From: JACJYC01 sp964558465
GTDB lineage: Bacteria; Bacteroidota; Bacteroidia; Chitinophagales; Saprospiraceae
NCBI GenBank assembly: GCA_964558465.1
Contig: CAZLEF010000132.1
Span: 1-10,813, forward strand
Reading direction: 5' to 3'
Length of the DNA stretch: 10,813 bases
Translations under genes and position numbers: made by a program
Shown here: in pieces, positions 5,949 to 10,813 of the stretch
Layout: every line of letters starts with the position of its first letter
Position numbering within the stretch: position 1 is the stretch's first letter
Notes under the pieces: model-generated
What the model was told of the DNA's origin: nothing
The model's database searches: none
The model's input: only the letters and a program-made list of their open reading frames with translations

Positions 5949-8195
5949 ATGTCCAAAAAACCTGCCAGTAAAAAAAATACGCCTTCTTCCCCCAACCGGG
6001 CGAAATCCTCCAAACCCGCATCCGGCCGTTCCGGCTGGGGGTGGCCTGCGGAAAAACTCTATGGTGCGGAAACGGGCCAAAATAACGGGATGTTCCAACG
6101 CCTTTTTTGGGGGCTTTTCCTGCTGTTTTCGTTTTTTTTGCTCTTCACCGCTACCCGGACCGGGATCAACGGGGATGAAAAATTCCACGACGAATATTCC
6201 GAAAAACTGGTGGATTATTACACGTCGTTCGGCAAGGATAAAGACGTGTTGTATGAAAAGGAAGAGAGTTACCAAAAGTATGTCAAGTACTACGGCGGTA
6301 TTTTTGACCTCAGTACCGGATTGGTCAACCGCGCCCTGGGTTTCGAACCCAAAGACCCGGGCTATCAGCACGTGCGGCATCTGTTCAATGCAGCTTTTGG
6401 CATCCTGATCCTGTTATATGCAGGTTTGTTGGTGCGGGATATCGGGGGATACCGGGCGGGGTTTATTGCATTGCTGTTACTGCTGGCCTCCCCTCGTTTG
6501 CTGGGGCATGCCGCCATGAACCCCAAGGACATTCCGTTTGCTGCGGGGTATATGATCTCCATGTATTATCTGTTCAGGTGCCTCAAAGCCATGCCTTCCC
6601 CTTCAAAACGGGAGATCCTGGGGTTTATCCTGGGAGCAGCCCTGGCGATCGGAACCCGTGCAGGCGGATTGCTGGTATTGATCTATACGGCTATGTTTCT
6701 GGGCCTGGATTTTTTATTCCGCAACGGCCTGAAGTTCGACCAGGCCTGGTGGCGGACGTTGGGCCGATACGCTTTATTCGGCCTCGGCGCAGGGATCTCT
6801 GCCTTCATCCTGGCTATCCTTTTCTGGCCGTATGCCCTTCAGTCGCCGGTAAAACACACCCTGGAAGCCCTGGCGCTTTTTTCCAAATTTGATGTCCGGA
6901 TCCGGGTTTTATTCGAGGGTAACAATATCATGTCGAACATAGTGCCTGCGTATTATGCACCAAAATGGATGTTGCTCACCCTGGCCTTGGGTGTCCTGGC
7001 AGGCATTGCGGGCGCCATCCTGCTTGTTGCTAAAATGATGCGCAGGTTTGGAGCGATGAACGTGATCCTGATCCTTTTTGCCGGGTTGTTCCCCGTTCTT
7101 TTTATTGTAGCCAAACGCACGCCCTTGTACGACGGATGGCGGCACCTGTTGTTTGTATACCCGTTGTTGCTGGCAGCATCGGCCCTGTTCTGGGAAAAAA
7201 TGATCAGATGGTCAGCCGGCCGGAAAGGTATGACCATTGCGGTTTGGGCAATCCTGGGACTGAGCATTCTGGACGCAGCCGCATTTGTGGTCCGGAATCC
7301 TTTTTATTCCTATACCTATTTTAATGCCCTTGCCGGCGGACAAAAGGGCGCCTTCGGTCAGTATGAAACCGATTATTGGGGCGTCAGTGTCAAACAGGCG
7401 GTGGAATGGATGGAAAAAGAAGGCATCCTTCGCCCCGATATGAAAGATACGGTCGTCATCGGTACCCATTTCCATTACAATGTGATCCGGAGCCTCGATC
7501 CGGCGTACCAGGGTAAGGTGAAAGTGGAGTATGTGCGGATCGGAAGCCGGTACGCAAAAAAATGGGATTACGGCATTTTCCCGACCCGGTTCATCCGGGG
7601 CCCGCACCTGAGAAGCGGAAAATGGCCCACCAGCAAAACCATCGGTAAAATATCAGCCAACGGCGCCCCGCTTACGGTTATTGAACACAACAAGACCCAG
7701 GATGCGGCGGAAGGCGAAATCGCTATGACCAAACAGGACTGGGCCGGAGCTGCCGGACACTTCCTGGCAGAAACCCGCAACCATCCCGACGATGAATTGG
7801 GTTGGATCGGGCTTGCCAATGCCTATAACGGTCAACTCCAGTATGTGTTGGCCGAACCCGCTGCAAAAGAAGCCCTCAAAATCGCACCCGACGATGAAAA
7901 GGCCCTTTATGCCCTGGGCCTGGCCCAACTCAACCAGGGAAATGAAACAGGCGCACTGGAATCTTTCCAGCGGATCATCGAAGTGAACGAAGAAATTTCA
8001 ATCGCCCATTATTACCTCGCGCTGATCTACCAGCGGCGGAACGACCTGGGGCTGGCCCTGAAACACGCACAACAATCGGTGCAATACAACGCGAGATTCA
8101 AAGCAGGGTACGAACTGACCGCGGTACTCTACGAACAACAAGGGGATGCGGGCAGCGCTGCACAGTACAGGGAGGCGGCTGCGAAGATTCAGTAG
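5949..8195 (+). CDS. GT-C (PMT/ArnT-like) membrane glycosyltransferase with C-terminal TPR repeats
   Basis: The protein (748 residues from this start) looks like a polytopic glycosyltransferase of the GT39/PMT_2 type, enzymes that take sugars from polyprenyl-phosphate donors on the outer face of the inner membrane. After a Lys/Ser/Pro-rich tail (1-30), a first membrane span (about 52-68) is followed by the loop GINGDEKFHDEY, whose D76-E77 fits the catalytic acidic pair of the family. About ten more spans lie between 145 and 447, with motifs NPKDIPF (191-197), LYDGWRHLLFVYP (393-405) and YETDYWGVS (472-480) often seen in this subgroup. Residues about 588-748 form four to five TPR units, suggesting a partner protein. 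The frame stays open upstream to an ATG at 5715, but that would overlap the methyltransferase by 223 bp and lack a sensible N-terminus; the ATG at 5949, 11 bases after the methyltransferase stop, is preferred. Substrate unknown. Confidence 0.85.
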   Translation: MSKKPASKKNTPSSPNRAKSSKPASGRSGWGWPAEKLYGAETGQNNGMFQRLFWGLFLLFSFFLLFTATRTGINGDEKFHDEYSEKLVDYYTSFGKDKDVLYEKEESYQKYVKYYGGIFDLSTGLVNRALGFEPKDPGYQHVRHLFNAAFGILILLYAGLLVRDIGGYRAGFIALLLLLASPRLLGHAAMNPKDIPFAAGYMISMYYLFRCLKAMPSPSKREILGFILGAALAIGTRAGGLLVLIYTAMFLGLDFLFRNGLKFDQAWWRTLGRYALFGLGAGISAFILAILFWPYALQSPVKHTLEALALFSKFDVRIRVLFEGNNIMSNIVPAYYAPKWMLLTLALGVLAGIAGAILLVAKMMRRFGAMNVILILFAGLFPVLFIVAKRTPLYDGWRHLLFVYPLLLAASALFWEKMIRWSAGRKGMTIAVWAILGLSILDAAAFVVRNPFYSYTYFNALAGGQKGAFGQYETDYWGVSVKQAVEWMEKEGILRPDMKDTVVIGTHFHYNVIRSLDPAYQGKVKVEYVRIGSRYAKKWDYGIFPTRFIRGPHLRSGKWPTSKTIGKISANGAPLTVIEHNKTQDAAEGEIAMTKQDWAGAAGHFLAETRNHPDDELGWIGLANAYNGQLQYVLAEPAAKEALKIAPDDEKALYALGLAQLNQGNETGALESFQRIIEVNEEISIAHYYLALIYQRRNDLGLALKHAQQSVQYNARFKAGYELTAVLYEQQGDAGSAAQYREAAAKIQ

Positions 8196-8230
8196 GTGGT
8201 TTGGGGGTTCTGAGGTTGCGGCGGGAAAAG

Positions 8231-8280
8231 GTTTGGGGTTGTTTGGAGTGGTTTGGAGTTGTTTGGTGGTAGTTTGAAAA
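8231..8280. repeat. 10-bp-period G/T-rich tandem repeat
   Basis: Four units (GTTTGGGGTT, GTTTGGAGTG, GTTTGGAGTT, GTTTGGTGGT) and a degenerate fifth (AGTTTGAAAA) run in register in the 97-bp gap between the glycosyltransferase and the carboxylase gene. Only G and T with rare A are present on this strand. The array ends 12 bases before the carboxylase start codon, so it would lie in the leader of that gene if it is transcribed from upstream. Confidence 0.85.
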
Positions 8281-8292
8281 TCGTTATTCGAT

Positions 8293-9834
8293 ATGAACAG
8301 CAAACTGGAGGATTTACGGCAGAAAATTGCAGAGTCGAGGTTGGGAGGGGGAGTGGAGCGGATAGAATCCCAGCATCAAAAGGGAAAACTCACCGCTTTT
8401 GAAAGGATCCAGTTGCTGCTGGACGACGGCTCATTTGAAGAAGTCGGCGGCCTGGTTACCCACCGGACCAGTGATTTTGGTATGGACAAACAAAAAATCC
8501 TGGGCGACGGCGTCGTCACGGGATATGGAACGGTTAATGGTCGGCTGGTCTTCGTTTTTTCCCAGGATTTTACCGTATTCGGCGGCTCTTTATCCGAAAC
8601 CCACGCCGAAAAGATCTGCAAGATCATGGACCTGGCCCTGCAAAACGGCGCGCCGTTGATCGGACTGAATGACTCGGGAGGCGCGCGGATACAGGAGGGC
8701 GTCCGGTCATTGGGCGGGTACGCCGATATTTTTTACCGGAATGTGAAAGCTTCCGGGGTCATTCCCCAGATTTCGGCGATCATGGGGCCATGTGCCGGCG
8801 GAGCAGTCTATTCACCTGCCATGACGGATTTTACCATCATGGTGGAGCACACCTCCTATATGTTTGTTACCGGCCCCAACGTGGTGAAAACCGTGACCAA
8901 CGAGGAAGTATCGGCCGAAGAACTGGGCGGCGCCATGACGCATGCCGTTAGATCAGGGGTGACCCACCTGATTGCGGACAACGATCTGGAGTGTATCGAA
9001 AAGATAAAACGCTTGCTCTCCTACCTGCCGCAGAATTGTGAAGAAAAACCGCAAAAGCTGGAGGTTGAACTTGGAGACGAATACCGGCCCGGTCTTCAGG
9101 AACTGATCCCGCCCAACCCCCATCAGCCCTATGATATGCGGGATGTGGTGAACGGCCTGATGGATGAAGGGTCCTTTTTTGAGATCCATCCGGATTTTGC
9201 GGACAACATCATTGTGGGTTTTGCCAGGCTGGCGGGCCGGTCCATCGGCATCGTCGGCAATCAACCCATGAGCCTTGCCGGTGTTTTGGACGTGAACTCC
9301 TCAAAAAAGGCGGCGCGGTTTGTCCGGTTTTGTGATGCTTTCAACATACCGCTTTTTGTGTTGGTGGATGTGCCCGGATTTTTGCCCGGCGCCGACCAGG
9401 AATGGAACGGGATCATTGTTAACGGCGCCAAACTCCTGTATGCGTTCAGCGAGGCAACGGTGCCCAGGGTAACCCTCATTACCCGGAAAGCCTACGGAGG
9501 CGCCTATGATGTGATGAATTCCAAACATATCGGCGCCGATCTCAACCTGGCCTGGCCCACTGCAGAAATTGCCGTCATGGGGGCTAAAGGAGCGGCCGAA
9601 ATTATTTTCAAAAAGGAGATCCAATCGGCCGAAGACCCTGCCGCAATGGCCCTGGAAAAAGAAAAAGAATACCAGGAGTTGTTTGCACATCCTTACCTGG
9701 CCGCCGCAAGAGGATTCATCGACGAAGTCATCGACCCGGCAGAAACCCGGCGCAAACTGATCAAGGCTTTTGCTATGCTGGAAAACAAAGTGGCGCACCA
9801 CCCGCGGAAAAAGCATGGGAATATTCCTTTGTAG
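8293..9834 (+). CDS. Acyl-CoA carboxylase beta (carboxyltransferase) subunit, probably propionyl-CoA
   Basis: A 513-residue cytoplasmic carboxyltransferase subunit that moves the carboxyl group from carboxybiotin to an acyl-CoA, with propionyl-CoA giving methylmalonyl-CoA. Both crotonase-fold halves are present and the length is typical (510-540). The N-half has DSGGARIQEG (127-136) and GPCAGGAVYSP (165-175), the glycine-rich CoA/oxyanion region. The C-half has VDVPGFLPG and RKAYGGAYDVM, with Asp406 at the position that, in Streptomyces PccB, is reported to favour propionyl- over acetyl-CoA. It ends with the conserved AWPTAEIAVMGAKGA block. No biotin carboxylase or biotin carrier gene is in the window, so the partner subunits must be elsewhere. 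A sodium-pumping decarboxylase alpha subunit (MmdA type) has the same fold and is a weaker alternative. The start lacks a Shine-Dalgarno site. Confidence 0.95.
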   Translation: MNSKLEDLRQKIAESRLGGGVERIESQHQKGKLTAFERIQLLLDDGSFEEVGGLVTHRTSDFGMDKQKILGDGVVTGYGTVNGRLVFVFSQDFTVFGGSLSETHAEKICKIMDLALQNGAPLIGLNDSGGARIQEGVRSLGGYADIFYRNVKASGVIPQISAIMGPCAGGAVYSPAMTDFTIMVEHTSYMFVTGPNVVKTVTNEEVSAEELGGAMTHAVRSGVTHLIADNDLECIEKIKRLLSYLPQNCEEKPQKLEVELGDEYRPGLQELIPPNPHQPYDMRDVVNGLMDEGSFFEIHPDFADNIIVGFARLAGRSIGIVGNQPMSLAGVLDVNSSKKAARFVRFCDAFNIPLFVLVDVPGFLPGADQEWNGIIVNGAKLLYAFSEATVPRVTLITRKAYGGAYDVMNSKHIGADLNLAWPTAEIAVMGAKGAAEIIFKKEIQSAEDPAAMALEKEKEYQELFAHPYLAAARGFIDEVIDPAETRRKLIKAFAMLENKVAHHPRKKHGNIPL

Positions 9835-9843
9835 GACGGGTGC

Positions 9844-9933
9844 TGTTGATTTGTTTATTCGTTGATTTGTTGATTTGTTTATTCGAAACGCCGTTCTTCA
9901 AATCAACGCATCAACAGATCAACACATCAACAA
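9844..9933. repeat. Imperfect hairpin of 8-bp repeats between convergent genes
   Basis: The left part (9846-9885) is five 8-mers: TTGATTTG, TTTATTCG, TTGATTTG, TTGATTTG, TTTATTCG. The right part (9902-9933) is four 8-mers of the form ATCAAC(N)(N). Bases 9844-9869 and 9899-9924 are inverted repeats of 26 bp with three mismatches, and the 29 bases between them form the loop. The position between the tail-to-tail carboxylase and glucosaminidase-like genes suits a bidirectional transcript end. Neither side has a T-tract, so a terminator role is only inferred. Confidence 0.8.
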
Positions 9934-9934
9934 C

Positions 9935-10654
9935 CTAATCCAACCGATCCAACTGATATTTCTGGATGATCCGGATCAGTTCTTCCGCCAAACCGGGCTG
10001 GTCGCGGAACCCTGACTTTTCCAGGCTTTTTGCCCAAACCTTATAGGATTTGTTCCTCAGTTGATTCAGTGAAGCGAAACGGCCGGTGGTAATGAAAAAA
10101 CTGTGGTCCCGGAAACTGGTCCACGCATTTTCATAATGCCGGAGACAATCGCCCTGGTATTGACCGGATTCACCCAACCAGTCCTCCGTACAAGGTAATC
10201 CAAAATGGTTGTTGCCCTTTTTTGAGTATTCTTTTTGCCCGGCCTGACTCTGGTACAGGGAGTTGGCCAGGATGATGGAGGCGGGAATGCCAAATTTGAC
10301 CTGTTCTGCCTGTGCTACATGGGAAAAACGCCGGATATAGGCTTTGACAGGCGCGTCGGCTTCTTCCGGCTGAATTTCCGGTTTTTCCTCCTCAGAATGG
10401 TTGTTACCCCATAGTTTGGGCAGTTCCAGCCGGTCGGTGACGGCTGCCTGTTGATGCGGTTCGACCTTTTCCGTGAAGGATTCCCTGGTTTTTGTTTCGG
10501 TCCGCACCGGTTGGCGCTTCGGCGCATTCATGTTGATGGAAAAGCTGAATTCTTTCCGGACCGCCACAAACAACAGAATGGCGATGATTGCAATTTTGAA
10601 GGCATTCCTTTTGATATAGGCCAATAACAGACTGATCATTTGTTCCTCTTTCAT
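9935..10654 (-). CDS. Membrane-anchored glucosaminidase-fold (GH73-like) protein, catalytic Glu replaced
   Basis: This 239-residue protein has one N-terminal membrane span (about 20-33), an extended charged linker (40-100) and a periplasmic glucosaminidase domain (about 103-239) of the FlgJ/GH73 family, which cuts the glycan strands of peptidoglycan. The family block FGIPASIILANS-LYQSQAG-(x)n-NNHFGL is clear at 121-153. In active members the segment reads like LAQAxLESGxG, and its Glu is the general acid; here residue 135 is Gln (codon CAG, 10250-10252), with nothing suggesting a frameshift. The protein may be inactive, use another acid, or only bind glycan. Cys155 and Cys170 could form a disulfide. 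Met1 is used here; Met6 (codon at 10637-10639) is a real alternative because AGAGGA lies just upstream of it. Convergent with the carboxylase gene; own promoter upstream. Confidence 0.82.
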   Translation of the reverse strand: MKEEQMISLLLAYIKRNAFKIAIIAILLFVAVRKEFSFSINMNAPKRQPVRTETKTRESFTEKVEPHQQAAVTDRLELPKLWGNNHSEEEKPEIQPEEADAPVKAYIRRFSHVAQAEQVKFGIPASIILANSLYQSQAGQKEYSKKGNNHFGLPCTEDWLGESGQYQGDCLRHYENAWTSFRDHSFFITTGRFASLNQLRNKSYKVWAKSLEKSGFRDQPGLAEELIRIIQKYQLDRLD

Positions 10655-10699
10655 GTCCCAGGTATTTGATCGTTAAATGAGGATCCTGCCACCCGGAGA

Positions 10700-10730
10700 C
10701 AAATATAGTTCAATCTGTGTTTAAATCAAA
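10700..10730 (-). promoter_or_regulatory. Bacteroidota consensus promoter for the glucosaminidase-like gene
   Basis: On the minus strand TTTG (10730-10727) is followed after exactly 19 bp by TATATTTG (10707-10700), matching both Bacteroidota sigma-A promoter elements and their spacing. Transcription should start near 10693, giving a leader of about 40 nt. A 7-bp inverted repeat, GTTTAAA/TTTAAAC (10719-10725 and 10735-10741), overlaps the -33 element and could be an operator, though it is short and in AT-rich DNA. Confidence 0.65.
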
Positions 10731-10760
10731 ATATTTTAAACAAAAAGTTTTTAAAAAATC

Positions 10761-10813
10761 ACCCCTCTCACCCCTCTCACCCCTCTCACCCCTCTCACCC
10801 CTCTCACCCCTCT
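10761..10813. repeat. 9-bp tandem repeat, nearly six copies, cut by the window edge
   Basis: The unit ACCCCTCTC is repeated without mismatch from 10761 to the end (53 bases, 5.9 copies), so it probably continues beyond the window. All purines are confined to one A per unit, giving a strongly pyrimidine-rich strand. It lies upstream of the promoter of the minus-strand gene. Confidence 0.95.

Noticed and set aside
9301..9816. 171-residue minus-strand open frame inside the carboxylase gene
   Set aside because: Contains a run of Phe from reading Glu/Lys-rich codons backwards, with no domain; it is antisense to a highly conserved enzyme.
10719..10741. GTTTAAA/TTTAAAC inverted repeat as a firm operator
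   Set aside because: Only 7 bp per arm in very AT-rich DNA, so chance is likely; mentioned only as a possibility under the promoter.

Overview
The window looks like the chromosome of a Bacteroidota species, most plausibly from the Saprospiria/Chitinophagia side of the phylum. The pointers are a large secreted protein ending in a type IX secretion (T9SS, Por) sorting domain, promoter-like sites matching the Bacteroidota pattern TTTG-N19/20-TAnnTTTG, near absence of Shine-Dalgarno sequences, and a TolC-type outer-membrane protein. The lineage below phylum is inferred from gene style only.

Layout, left to right: a six-copy 9-bp tandem repeat (1-54); a TolC-family outer-membrane channel (66-1541); a 389-bp gap with a 9-bp array, an 8-bp array, a diverged 18-bp direct repeat and a weak promoter; a 1010-residue secreted protein with six CHRD domains, an Ig/fibronectin-like domain and a T9SS tail (1931-4963); a gap with a perfect 27-bp inverted repeat and a TATATTTG promoter element; a two-gene unit of a SAM-dependent methyltransferase (5191-5937) and a GT-C/PMT-like membrane glycosyltransferase with C-terminal TPRs (5949-8195); a 10-bp-period G/T-rich array; an acyl-CoA (probably propionyl-CoA) carboxylase beta subunit (8293-9834); an imperfect hairpin made of 8-bp repeats between convergent genes; a membrane-anchored glucosaminidase-fold protein on the minus strand (9935-10654) with a near-perfect promoter; and a second 9-bp array running off the right edge.

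Most genes concern the cell envelope and surface: efflux/export channel, secreted CHRD protein, lipid-linked sugar transfer and methylation, and a peptidoglycan-hydrolase fold. The carboxylase subunit is central metabolism and is separated from its biotin carboxylase/carrier partners.

No complete new defence, mobile or RNA system is visible. The points most worth a second look are: (1) every intergenic gap larger than 20 bp carries its own short repeat with an 8-, 9- or 10-bp period, each of different sequence; (2) the six CHRD repeats keep an exact 129-residue register of three invariant histidines; (3) the glucosaminidase-like protein has Gln where the family has its catalytic Glu; (4) an eight-G run sits six codons before the end of the T9SS sorting signal.
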